From positions 21,728,345 through 21,792,344 of the forward strand of contig OY726573.1 in assembly GCA_963383645.1 (NCBI GenBank): 64,000 nt of DNA. Reading direction: 5' to 3'. The DNA is from Muscardinus avellanarius (taxonomy: Eukaryota > Chordata > Mammalia > Rodentia > Gliridae). The position numbers were made by a program, and so were the translations under genes. This document shows positions 45,061 to 55,456 of the stretch, piece by piece (positions within the stretch are counted from its first letter, which is position 1; the number at the start of each line of letters is the position of its first letter). Below the pieces are notes generated by a model that had not been told where the DNA came from, searched no databases, and was given only the letters and a program-made list of their open reading frames with translations.

Positions 45061-45797
45061 TCATATATTTATATATTTATTTTTCAGAAAAAAATCTATC
45101 CTAATATGGAATATGAATTCTAGATACCCAAAACGATCTTGAAAAAGAACAAAGCTAGCAGATATATATTTTCTGATTTCAAACCATATAAAGCTACAAT
45201 AATTGAAACAGTGTAGTACTGTTCTAAAGGCAGATATATAGACCATTGGAGTTAAATACAAGCCTAGAGCTAAATTCTTCCCTATATTGTCAAGTTATTT
45301 TTGACAAGGTTTCCACGAACATTTGGTGGTGGAAATAATAATCTTTTAACTAAATATTGTTGAAAAATAATAATTACATGGAAAAGAATAAAATTGGACC
45401 TTTACCTAATCCCATATACAAGTATTAACTCAAAATAGATAAAAGACCTAAATATAAATCTTAAGACTATAAACTTTTAGGAGAAAATCTGGGTCATAAA
45501 ACCTCACAACATTGAAATTGGCAGTGATTTCTCGGATATGATTTCAATGGCACAGGCAACAGAAGAATATACAAACTCCCTAAAAAATAAAAGAAAATAT
45601 TGTATATCCAAAGACAATGTAAACAGAATTAAAAGTTACTAATAGAATTGGATAAAATATTTCCAAATGCTATATCTGAAGGTATATTAATATTCCAACT
45701 AGAAATCCTAAAAATTAACAACAATAAAGGCAAACAATACAACTTAGAGATAGGTAAAAGACTAACATAAATAATGAATCTCCACAGATAACCAATC
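45061..45797 (+). pseudogene. Inverted ORF2 fragment in copy C
   Basis: Same segment as 1965-2705, reading toward the ORF1 stop on the + strand. KLDPF/Y-like and DFKPYKAT-like peptides with stops. Confidence 0.82.
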
Positions 45798-46715
45798 TTA
45801 GTAGTCTGTTGGATGGAAAATCTTGTTTCTCTGGTTCTGGTGAGTGTTACCTATTTCTTCTTTGTAGTTAATCTCTTTGAGTATTTTCTCTAGTGCTGGT
45901 TTTGAAGACATAAATTCCTTCAGTTTCTGTTTGTCATGGAAGCTTCTTATTTCTCCATCTAATTTGATAGAAAGTTTTGCTGGATAGGAAATTTTTGGCT
46001 GGAAGTTGTTTTCTTTCAGAGTTTGGAATATGTTACTCCAAGCCCTTCTGGCTCTCATGACTTGGTTTGGGAAGTCTGGAGTGATTCTAATTGGTTTGCC
46101 TCTGAATGTCAGTTGGCCCTTTGTTTTTGTTGCCTTTAAGATTCTCTGCTTGGCTTCCACATTGGTCATTTTGACAATTATATGGCGTGGGGATCCTCTT
46201 CTCCGATCCTGTCTAAAGGGAGTTCTATAAGTTTCCTGGATCTGTGTATCAACCTCTTGCTCTATATTTGGAAAATTTTCTGCTATTACTTCCTTGAAGA
46301 GATTGTTGATCCCTTTGGTATCACTTTCTTTTCCCTCCTCTATTCCAATTATTCTTAGGTTAGCTCTCTTAAGATGGGCCCATATTTCTTCAATGTCAGA
46401 TTCCTGCTGTTGGATATTTTTTTCTAGATTAGAAACTATGCATTCATTTTTGGATTGCTCATCTTCTAAGAGCGAGATTCTGTTCTCCATGTGGTCTAAT
46501 CGGTTGTTTGTGCTTTGAATTGAGGCCTTTACTTCATTAATTGCATCCTTTATCTCTTTTTGGCTCTCTCTGAGTTCTTTTCGAAGCACCTCTATTATTT
46601 CTACAGTTATTTTCCTGATTTGATCTTCTAGAAATCTCTGATTTTCTGTTTTATCAGGTTCAGATGTTGTGGGGTTGTGCACATTCATTACTCCAGTGTT
46701 ATTCCTCTTTCCCAT
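45798..46715 (-). CDS. Intact L1-type ORF1 protein (305 aa from ATG)
   Basis: The first ATG gives MGKRNNTG.., matching the MGK start of L1 ORF1 proteins. The open frame extends upstream to a GTG at 46760 (320 aa) that all visible copies share as ATA-GTG, so I prefer the ATG at 46715. Order: short N-terminus, coiled coil (about residues 30-115, heptad-rich, LEDQIRKITVEII to NRISLLEDEQ), RRM (LRIIGIEEGKE to SPRHIIVKM) and C-terminal domain (ARRAWSNIFQTLKENNFQP, PAKLSIKLDG). L1 ORF1p forms trimers, binds RNA and is a nucleic-acid chaperone. The protein is somewhat shorter than human ORF1p (338 aa), mainly in the coiled coil. The stop is followed directly by the inverted ORF2 segment, so no ORF2 can be translated downstream. 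Confidence 0.9.
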   Translation of the reverse strand: MGKRNNTGVMNVHNPTTSEPDKTENQRFLEDQIRKITVEIIEVLRKELRESQKEIKDAINEVKASIQSTNNRLDHMENRISLLEDEQSKNECIVSNLEKNIQQQESDIEEIWAHLKRANLRIIGIEEGKESDTKGINNLFKEVIAENFPNIEQEVDTQIQETYRTPFRQDRRRGSPRHIIVKMTNVEAKQRILKATKTKGQLTFRGKPIRITPDFPNQVMRARRAWSNIFQTLKENNFQPKISYPAKLSIKLDGEIRSFHDKQKLKEFMSSKPALEKILKEINYKEEIGNTHQNQRNKIFHPTDY

Positions 46716-47307
46716 GATTTCGGAGGTTTGTGCCTTCTCTGGGTTCTTCCCTTGGGTCACTATGGCTTCACTTAAGGTGCTCTGGATCTTGAGTCTGTAT
46801 TATCTCAGACCCCACTACTCCTTTACTGGGTTGTATCACAGAGTCTCCGACCCAGGGAGTCGATAGAGGCTGCTTTAAACTATGGGGGGTGCCAAGTTGC
46901 ACGTTCTCCTATGGTGTGATATCTCTGCCACCACCACTCCCTCACTGGGTCAAGTCCCAGGAGGCACAATACTGGGATTTCTCCTCTGTGGCCCGCAATT
47001 TGACTCACTGTTCTTGAGTATGCAGATGTAGCTGTACTGGACTCGGTGAATTCACTGCTGCTGCCGCTGCCGGTGGCAATATGGCGCCTCTGCCACGCCC
47101 TCGGCCATGAGGCTGGCGTATTTTTTCTTCTCTGGTTTTGATTTCCACTCTGAATCCCTGCAGCGTGTGCTGAGCTCTGCCACTGGGAGCTTAAAATGCT
47201 GTCTGCGCGGAAAGATCCCGCCTGGCTGTTCCACAGCGGCTCACCTGGCTTGCTGTAGCCGTCCGTTGAGTTCGCCGCTGCCTCCGGCAGTATGGCGCTG
47301 CTGCCGC

Positions 47308-47584
47308 CCCAGACCTATTTTATATTGTTTTTATTTGAAAACAGGGTCTCTTAAGCCAGCGCAGCTGGCTTCAAACCTGCGCGATCCTCCTGTCTCCGCC
47401 TCCCAAGCTTGGGGATTACAAACGTGCGCCACCACGCCCGGTTTATTTTTATTTTTTGAAAGAGAGTCTCATTAAGTTGTGGAGGGCCTCATTAAGTTGC
47501 TGAGGCTGGCTGAGAACCTGTGATCTTCCTGTCTCAGCCTCCTAAGTACTAGGATTATAGGCTTGCCACCACCATACCCGACTT
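47308..47584 (-). mobile_element. Head halves of the two SINEs split by copy C
   Basis: Target duplication 47308-47323, type II head to 47440 (GCCAGCGCAGCTGGC), then the head of the outer element to 47584. Confidence 0.86.
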
Positions 47585-47596
47585 AATGTTTGGTTT

Positions 47597-47843
47597 CTTT
47601 CTTTTCTTTTCTTTTCTTTTCTTTCCTTTTTTTTTTTTTTTTTTTTTTTGTGGTATTGGGAATTGAACCAAGAGGCATTCTACTCCCGAGCTACATTCCC
47701 AGACTAGTTTTACTTATTGGAAACAGGGTCTCACTAGGTTTCTGAAAGTCTCCCTAAATTGCTGAGGCTGTCCTTGAACCTGTGATCTTCCAGTCTAGCC
47801 TCCCAAGTACTAGAATTAAAGTGTGCGCCACTACACCTAGCTC
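47597..47843 (-). mobile_element. SINE, diverged, with (TTTTC)n
   Basis: (TTTTC)n and T run to 47650, then tail, linker and head ending GCCACTACACCTAGC. Confidence 0.82.
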
Positions 47844-47876
47844 ATCTGATTTTTGAAATATACAAAGAATTGTTCC

Positions 47877-48073
47877 GCCGAGCATGGTGGCGCACGCTTG
47901 TAATCCCCGCACTTGGGAGGTGGAGACAGGAGGATTGCGCAGGTTCGAAGCCAGCCTCGCTGGCTTAAGAGACCCTGTTTCCAAATAAAATATAAAATAG
48001 ATCTGGGAGTGTAGCCCGGAGGCAGAAGGGTTCCATCCCCAGTACCGTCAAAAAAATAAAATAAAGTAAAACA
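47877..48073 (+). mobile_element. SINE type II-like with target-site duplication
   Basis: ACAAAGAATTGTT on both sides. Head GCCAGCCTCGCTGGC, tail GGCAGAAGGGTTCCATCCCC. Confidence 0.9.
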
Positions 48074-48135
48074 AAGAATTGTTATACAATTCATATACAA
48101 AGAATTGTTATAAAATTCTTATACAAAGAATTGTC
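48071..48135. repeat. ~26-bp minisatellite seeded by the target duplication
   Basis: ATACAAAGAATTGTTATA(A/C)AATTC-type unit, about 2.5 copies, sharing ACAAAGAATTGT with the flanking target duplication. Confidence 0.75.
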
Positions 48136-48716
48136 AGTGTCTTGTGACTCCTTTTATAGAATACAGTTTTTCTGCAAAAACAAAAAAGGTGTGGAGGATA
48201 AGGGGTAAGGGCAAGTTACATTAAAAGGAAAGGATAATAAAGCAAACATATAAAGGAAGAAAACCACACTTCACAAACATTTTATAATCTATCTTAAGTA
48301 TTCCCTTTTGAGGAAAAATTCGTTATAGAATACAGTTTTTATACCAGAGAGTTTGGGGACTATGTAGGTGTTTGTTAAAGAAGAAAACAAAGAAAAATTG
48401 TTTACTATTTAGGAAAACTGATTTGTTTCAGAGAAACTTATGTCAGCTTGAATCCAGTTCTTGCCAGGGGTTAGGAAATAGCATACCAAAGTATAATAAC
48501 TCATAGTGATTTATCCAAGAATTGAGTTGTTTTCATCTCCAGACCCTTAACACTTTATTTCTTTTTCTTAACTCTGTTAAAAATTGTAGGATACCAGGAA
48601 GGTTTGTGAAAGTAAAATGAAATGCCCTAGTCATTAGTTTTCTACGTATAAGTGGTTGGGGGGTGGTCTAAGTGCTCTTGGGGATATGCCTTACCAATGG
48701 TTCCCTGTATCTGCAG
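48136..48716 (+). other. SMG6: SINE-free end of the SMG6 intron
   Basis: Unique-looking; branch region and polypyrimidine tract of the following exon lie at its end. Confidence 0.5.
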
Positions 48717-48862
48717 AATGGAGACATTTACTGCAGTGGCTGAGAAGGTCCTCAAGGAGTTCCAAGTGTTGCTGCAGCATAGCCCATCTCCTATCGGAAG
48801 TACCCGCATGCTGCAGCTTATGACCATCAACATGTTTGCTGTGCATAACTCTCAGTTGAAAG
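48717..48862 (+). CDS. SMG6: SMG6 internal exon (146 nt)
   Basis: The acceptor is CCCTGTATCTGCAG|A and the donor AAAG|GTAAGG. The first base completes the glycine codon left open at 31830, so the spliced frame reads ..FTRIG-METFTAVAEKVLKEF.. and continues to ..MLQLMTINMFAVHNSQLK with one leftover G. The 146-nt length fits the phase exactly, so no exon need be missing in between. The peptide matches my recollection of SMG6, where METFPAVAEKVLKEF is followed by a QLLQHSPSPIGSTR-like stretch. The open frame runs past both splice sites for a short way, but the flanking residues look non-conserved and the splice sites are strong. The intron between the two exons is 16,886 bp. Confidence 0.9.
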
Positions 48863-51555
48863 GTAAGGAAGACCCAGTTACTTTATCTAGGCAGGGATCG
48901 GTCTGGCTTCCTTCTTATACTATCTTACCACCACCCTTGCCTCCCAAACACAGACAAGCTGCCTTCCTCACCACTGCCTCTCAGATCTTTAGTTTAATTC
49001 TCGGATAACTGGAGGATTCTCTAGTTCTTGGGTGGGATAGAAAGAGGGAATCATGGGAGTAGGACTTAATTTGCAAATCAGAGATGCTGAAGCACATCTG
49101 GCCATGCTAAAAGCAGCAGCAAGGCCTCTTGGAGACTGCAGACCCATAGACTCTCCCAAGGGAGAGGCATTGCTGAAATGTTTCATTGCAGAGACCATAC
49201 GCTTGGCAGGGATTAGGAATAGCTGTTTCTGGACTCATGTACCCTGTTTGTTCAATATGGAAAAGTCTAGTTCCCTATGGGATATCCCTTGTGGGAGCCT
49301 GCCAGAGAGTAAGAACAGAGAATTGATGAGCTTTGGTGACTCAAATCTGGAAGCACAAAAGCCACCAGGCGCAGAATTTGGCTAACGTACTGGTATGCGT
49401 TCTCAAGTGCTTTTCTGAATACTCTTTGGGATTTGGGGATGAGGGGTAGAGTAGTGGAGGAGGGAAGGGCAGATTGGCAGGGATTTTAAATGTTCTGATG
49501 ACCAGGTCACAGTCGAAGAATGTTAACAGGATCCTTTCCCTTCTTTCTACTCCACTTAGGTAAGGTTGATGTGATTTGAATTAATGGAAATATGCAGTGT
49601 CGGGATGACATTATTTTGTGTGTATACATTTTATTTTACTTACTTATTTATTTTTATTTTTTGCAGCATTTGATTAATGCTGCCAAAGGATCATTTCAGA
49701 GTATGGACAGAGAGTGGTCTCAGGGTTAGAAGGTCATTGTCTGAAATGCCAGGAAGTGGGAATTGCCCCATGGAGACTGTTGCAAAGTAGATCTAGTGTT
49801 TCTGAACAGAGTGCCGCTAGCTCTCTTGTTGCACCTTTTCACAGAGCTTTCTTTCACCCTGAAGTTGATTTATTTCCCTTCCCATTTATATTAGGGACTT
49901 ACACTAAACTTGCTGGTGGCAGGAAATTTCTTCCCTGATGAGTGAGTATGCCATACTTGCCCTGGATATAGGGTTCCTCCTGGGTCTCGGCAAGGCCCTA
50001 GCTAGTCTGCTTTGGTTTTCAGTCACATCTAAATTCTGGAAGACTTTTTTCTCTTGGGCTGCCTGTTACAGCATTTAGAATTCCCAGCAGAAAGCAAGAT
50101 ATAGAAGCTTTGGAGCCTTTTTGAACTTGGCTAATTATTTCTGAGATGGTTATTTGTTTAAATGATGAGGAAACATGGAATCCTGAAGGTCAGTGCTGGT
50201 TTTGAGGAAGGAGGAAATAAGGTTTCCGAAGTGCTCTCCGGGTGAGGTGGTGAAGTGCAACATGAGCAAGGTTTCTGCTTCCAAGAAGGAGATTCACCAG
50301 ACCCTGGAAGTAGGGCCTCCTGAGGTGCCCTCCTACTAAAACAAGTCACCAAACTTAGTGGGCTACCTGTCACAGAGCTGCTGCCAAAGTTATGATTCAG
50401 CATCTAATAACCTGGGACCTGCGTAGATGGGAATGTAAAGGGCCTGCAGCTCCCGCCTGTGAAACATCTGTTTTCAGAAGCTTTTGCTCTGTGGAGAGGA
50501 ATATTTGGCTTTTTCTCCTAGGCCACCATTTGAGGCCAAGGTACTTTTCCTAGCACTTTTTCACAGTTGGTCAGAAGAAGGACCCTCGAGCCAGGAACAA
50601 AATGTTAAAATGCCTGTCCTTGTGACTCTACTCCTCATTTCTAACATCGACTCTTACCTCCACGAGGCAAGAGGAGACCGAGCAGAGGTGGTCAGAGCTC
50701 CAGGGGTGTTTCAGGGAAAAACAGCCCAGGCCACAGGATATAACACTCCGCTAGGACACAGAGCTCTGTGGACATGCTGCCAAGTACCTGGTGTGCAGCT
50801 GAGGCGGCTGTCCAGACCCCACTGTGTGGGCTGCCATTGGGAGAGGGCTGAGCAGAGCACTCAGCAGGGCTGGTTGGTGGGAAGATGCACTTTTCCATTT
50901 CCCAGCACATGAGTCATTTCTCTGGGTCCCTGTGCTGTGCTTGCACGGACAGTGGCAAGAAGGGGGTGTTGTGGCTGAGTAGCAGCATCTGTGCCGGGGG
51001 TGGAGAGGGAAGGCAGTTGGGGAGAGGGTAAAGATTTAAATCCTTCGCTGATCAGCAGCAGTTTGAATCACATTTTTATGAGTAAGGAAGTGATAAATCA
51101 GCCCTGTGTGTTCAGCCCCCAGGTTCCATCTGCCAATGCCCTTCTAAAGGGTTCTCTCTGGGCCAGTCTGCACATTGTCAGAGTCGCCACCCAGCCATGG
51201 GTCGTTCCTGCTTGTCTCAAACCAGGAACCAAGACCTGAGGCTTCCTCGCCCTCTCAGGTGCTTGGGGTCTGTGGTGATTTGGCAGTCACTACAAGTCAC
51301 AGGATATCTGGGCCATCATTTTTCCTTCTGTTTCTTCCTGTACATATCCTTCTGGGTGGTGTTTGCATATGTCAGTTCCTGGACTCTGTGGAAGAGAGGG
51401 AGGATCCCAACCTGAAGCCGAGGTGACCTTGTGGGCCACAAGGAAGTCCAGATCTCAGTCTATGCCTGGGCCTTCCCCCTAGATGCCCTAGATGTGGGAT
51501 CAGGAGCCTGATTTGGAGAATAAGAAGGAAGTCCTTACTTAAAAAGTATGCCCTT
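48863..51555 (+). other. SMG6: SINE-free SMG6 intron start (~2.7 kb)
   Basis: The longest repeat-poor stretch in the window. Several open frames of 70-142 codons exist on both strands (for example 50484-50912), but I saw no protein similarity and no matching splice pairs. Confidence 0.55.
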
Positions 51556-51558
51556 TCC

Positions 51559-51918
51559 AGCCTCAGCTACTCAGTCAGGCCCTCTGCAACTCAATGAGAC
51601 CCTGTCTCAAAATAAAGAATAAAAAATAGGGCTGGGGTATAGCTTAAAGGTAGAATGCCCCTGGGTTTCATCCCCAGTACTTGGGGGCGGGGAGGATAAG
51701 TATGCCCTTTCAAGCCTGGCTTGGTGGCAAATGCTTGTAATCCCAGCATTCAGGAGGCTGAGACAAGAGGATTGCGGTTCTTAGACAGCCTCAGCTACTT
51801 AGTGAGGTCTTTTGCAACTCAGTGAGACCCGTTTCAAAATAAAGAATAAAAAATAGGGCTGGGGGTGCAGCTCAGAGGTGGAATGCCCCTGGGTTCCATC
51901 CCCGGTACCACAAAAAAA
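51559..51918 (+). mobile_element. Two plus SINEs inserted back to back at one site
   Basis: A 5'-truncated type I copy 51559-51695 and a full type I copy 51713-51918. AAGTATG(C/T)CCTTTC lies before, between and after them. Confidence 0.88.
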
Positions 51919-51961
51919 GTATGTCCTTTCTTGATGCCTTTCATGCTATCATTAATCACTC

Positions 51962-52168
51962 ATTTTATTTATTTTTTTCAGTACCGGGGATGGAACCCAG
52001 GGGTATTCTACCTCCAAGCTACACCCCTATCCCTATTTTTTTAGTCTTTTTATTTTTGAAACAGAGTCTCACTGAGGTGTAAAGGGCCCCACTAAGTAGC
52101 TGAGGCTGTCTGTCAAACTGCGATCCTCTGAAATGCTGAGATTACAAGTATGCGCCACCATGCCCAGC
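51962..52168 (-). mobile_element. SINE type I
   Basis: Tail CAGTACCGGGGATGGAACCC, linker, and head with a small deletion at CCTCTGAAATGC. Confidence 0.86.
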
Positions 52169-52552
52169 CTATTTATTTATAGTTTTGTTAAATGCTACCC
52201 TTGTGTAATTACCTTCTTTTCACAATTTCTGTAACCCAGAGATGGAAATCATATTGCTACTAGCACTTTAGTGTGAGTACTTTTCACATACACTTTCCTT
52301 GTGGACATATAGCTGTTAAAAATTTGGATGCTAGGGAAAGCAAACAGGGAAAAGCTTAGCTGGTAGGGAGAAGATGGCATCTTTTACTTTTTCCTAGCTT
52401 GTAGTTTTCCTTGGAGCCAACACTGCTTATGGAGGCAGAGGTTGTGAGGTCAGATTGCTGCTCCATCCTTCCCACCCATGGGGGAGATAAATTGAGTGTT
52501 GAGCTCTTTCACCTCATTTATCAGGTAAGCACTGAGGTCTCAGTAGTGGTCT
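52169..52552. other. Intronic sequence, nothing recognised
   Basis: About 380 bp of unique-looking sequence. Confidence 0.45.
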
Positions 52553-52851
52553 TTTTTTTTTTTTTTAGTACTGGGGGTTGAACCCTGAGGCATTCTACCT
52601 CCAAGCTGTACCCCCACCTTGAGATAGATTTATTTATTTATTTATTTATTTATTTATATTTATTGCAGTACTGGGGATTGAACCTCTGAGTTACACCCCC
52701 AGTCCATTTTTAATTTTTTATCTGGAAACAGGGTCTCACTAAGTTGGGGAGGGCCTCGCTAAATAGTGAAGGCTGACCATAAACCTGTGATCTTCCTGTC
52801 TCAGCCTCCCAAGTACTGAGATTTCAAGCCTGAGCCACCATGCCTGGCCTT

Positions 52852-52898
<47 letters not shown>

Positions 52899-53459
52899 TT
52901 TTTCCTTTGGTACTGGGGATAGAACCCAGGGGCATTCTACCTCTGAGGTATACCCCCAGCCCTATTTTTTATTTATTTATTTATTTTTTTATTTATTTTT
53001 TTTTTTTTTTGCGGTACTGGAGGAAGAACCCAGGAACATTCTACCTCCAAGCTAAACCCCCAGCCCTATTTTTTATTTTATTTTATTTATTTATTTATTT
53101 ATTTATTTTTTTTTTTGGTGGTACTGAGGGTGGAACCCAGGAGCCTTCTACCTCCAGGCTATCCTCCCAGACCTATTTTATACTTTATTTGGAAACAGGG
53201 TCTCACTAAGTTCCTGAGAGCCTTACTAAGTAGCTGAGACTGGCTTTGAACCTGCGCGATCCTCCTGTCTCAGTCTCCCAAGCGTGGGGATTGCAAGCGT
53301 GCGCCACCACGCCATGCATTTTTATTCTTTATTTTAAAATAGGGTCTCACTGAGTTGCAAAGGGCCTCACTCAGTAGCTGAGGCTGTCCTTGAACCGCGA
53401 TCCTCCTGTCTCAGCCTCCCAAATGCTGGGATCACAAGCGTGTACCACCACGCCTTGCC
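52553..53459 (-). mobile_element. SINE pile-up with (TTTA)n tracts
   Basis: Tail 52553-52615, copy 52630-52848, (TTTA)n 52849-52900, tails 52904-52988 and 53011-53104, type IIb-like copy 53105-53317, head 53318-53459. The last head completes one of the preceding tails. Confidence 0.8.
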
Positions 53460-54595
53460 ATTTAACACTGCAATAGCCCTCCGATTGGCTGACATAATGC
53501 TGGAGGGTGAACTAAACCACAAGTACTCCAAGAATTCTAATTTTTTAAAAAAATTCTATAATTTAAGGAAATAAAACTCTAGTTTCTTAAAGAGGACTAA
53601 TTGAAGAAACATTTGTGGTAGGGCATCATTGAAACCCTATTACATCCCCCATCTGTGCCTAATTTGCTCCAGTCTGGCCTCTTCTCCCATTCCCTTCTTT
53701 TTTTTCTCTCCCCGTTTTACACACTCACATTTCCTTCCCTCTCTCTCTCTTTCTTTTTAAAAAAATGTTCAATAATTTTTGGAATCAAAACCATCTCAGG
53801 CACACTGTTTTATTTTACTGTATTATTGGATTATACTTCTTATAAATTATTGGATGTTACTTATTGGCCATCACTGGAATAAACTTTCCTTTTCTGTGCC
53901 CTCAGTCTCTTTTTCTTCTTCTCTACTGATTCAGAGTATGTCTTCATTTCAGCCTTTTAGAAAAGCCCTGGTAGCAGCAAGAGGGCACCCAAGAGACAGT
54001 TTTTGTGTATGTCATTGGTGGTGCTTCCTCTGAGGGAACATTGGGGGCCAGGATTGAGGTAGAGCTAGACTTGCCTTCCCTTGATGATCATTAATGCTTT
54101 CTTTCATGGTGTCTGTAATCTTGAATTACAGAAGGTAGAAGGATGCAACATGTGCATTGCAGACAGGATGGATAGCTGTTTACAGGGGACTGAGAGGGTG
54201 TGGGGTTCTTCATGCTGTCCTTGGTATAGGAGTTGACTCTAGTTCAGAAGTTCAGTTCATGGCCAGAGTTTGTCTTCCAGCGTTCAGTAAGGTCTTGGAG
54301 ACCTTAGAGAGGAGCAGCTTGCTCTCCTGTGACAACTCGCCTCTTTAAGTTTCTTACCCGGGCAGAATGTATGAAGTGCCTAATCTTCTGCCTATCAGAG
54401 CAGTCATACAGAAAACCCACCTTTCGTAAGGGGCTAGGCTTAATTTAACTGTAAATTGTCCCTCTCGTTCTTCCCATGTTTCTGTGTTAGAAGCCCCTGT
54501 GCTTTTTTTCCTAGAGGCTCATGAGTAGATTTCTACAGGCAATCGGAGCTACCAGGCCTTCATTTTTAGAACTTCTTAGGTTAAATTAACAGGGT
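53460..54595. other. SINE-free intronic island (~1.1 kb)
   Basis: No repeat recognised. Open frames 53655-54033 and 54157-54348 have no support. Confidence 0.45.
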
Positions 54596-54826
54596 CAAGC
54601 TGGGTATGGTAGTGCACACTTGTAATCCCAGTGCTTGGGAGGCTGAGACAGGAAAATGGCATAGGTTTGAAGCCAGCCTCAGCTACTTAGTGAGGCTCTC
54701 AGCAACTTAGTGAGACCCTGTTTCCAAATAAAATAAAATAAAAAAATAGGTCTGGGAGTATAGCCCGGAGGTAGAAAAGCACCTGGGCTCTACCCCCAGT
54801 ACCATCACCACCAACAACAAAAAAAG
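54596..54826 (+). mobile_element. SINE type IIb, full length
   Basis: Head with AGTGAGGCTCTCAGC, linker, tail ending CCCCAGTACCATCACC. Confidence 0.88.
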
Positions 54827-55023
54827 ATAACAATGTGGTTTGGTGTCCATGACTGGTTTAGTGGAATGCAGAGGCACGTTGTACCATGGTTGGCCAGTGG
54901 TTACTGTGAACTGTGTGTTTCATTTTAGCCCATATGTTTTTCCCTCCTATATGTGCTTAATTCTGAAGGAGAACCATTGGGGGAATTTTGGCAGTAGGAC
55001 TTTCAGCCACGATTTCTATGTTT

Positions 55024-55053
55024 TGTGTGTGTGTGTGCACGTGGGCGTGGGCA

Positions 55054-55106
<53 letters not shown>

Positions 55107-55130
55107 CAGACAGACAGACAGACACACTTC
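55024..55130. repeat. (GT)n with (CAGA)n
   Basis: GT repeats to about 55098, then GA and CAGA units. Confidence 0.94.
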
Positions 55131-55159
55131 TCTCCCTGGGATACACCACCATGCCTATT

Positions 55160-55191
<32 letters not shown>

Positions 55192-55429
55192 TTATTTTTT
55201 TTTTTTATTTTTTTTTTTTTTTAAACAGGGCCTCACTAAATTGTAATCCCAGCATTCGGGAGGCTGAGACCGGAGGATCACTGTTCACGGACAGCCTCAG
55301 CTACTTAGTGAGGTCCTTTGTGACTCAGAGCCTCATTAACTTTCTGAGGCTGGCTTTGACCCTTTGATCCTCCTTTCTCAGCCTCCCAAGTACTCGGATT
55401 ACAAGCTTGTGCCACCACAGCCCGACTCA
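55131..55429. mobile_element. Minus SINE split by a plus SINE fragment
   Basis: Minus tail remnant with (TA)n and T-rich linker to 55240, plus head fragment 55241-55329, minus head 55330-55429. Confidence 0.7.
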
Positions 55430-55456
55430 TTTCTGTACTTTTTTAAAGAAATCTTT

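Larger units (their letters stand above)
44713..47307 (-). mobile_element. Half-LINE composite element, copy C (intact ORF1)
   Basis: The 2,595-bp insertion sits between perfect 16-bp target duplications and splits a type II SINE in its linker. On its own strand: 5'UTR truncated at GCGGCAGCAGCGCCATACTG (47307-46761), ORF1, inverted ORF2 piece 45797-45061, 3'UTR about 45060-44756, A-rich tail. Because it interrupts a type II SINE, it post-dates at least one type II insertion, while copy B carries a later type II inside it. The two families were therefore active in the same period. Confidence 0.93.
31831..48716 (+). other. SMG6: SMG6 intron between the two exons
   Basis: The intron begins GTAAGT and ends CTGTATCTGCAG. 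It is filled mainly with SINEs plus half-LINE copy C on the opposite strand. SINE-poor stretches remain at 31831-32832, 38259-38750, 42914-44559 and 48136-48716. No further exon with an open frame and matching splice sites was seen inside it. Confidence 0.8.

Noticed and set aside
48652..49008. 118-codon frame containing the second SMG6 exon as a single-exon gene
   Set aside because: Only the 48717-48862 part is recognisable, and consensus AG and GTAAGG sites bound it exactly.
50484..50912. 142-codon open frame in SINE-free sequence
   Set aside because: No recognised domain, an overlapping frame on the other strand and no splice support. Left as intron.
52849..53104. CRISPR-like array from regularly spaced repeats
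   Set aside because: The spacing comes from adjacent SINE tails and (TTTA)n tracts in a mammalian intron.
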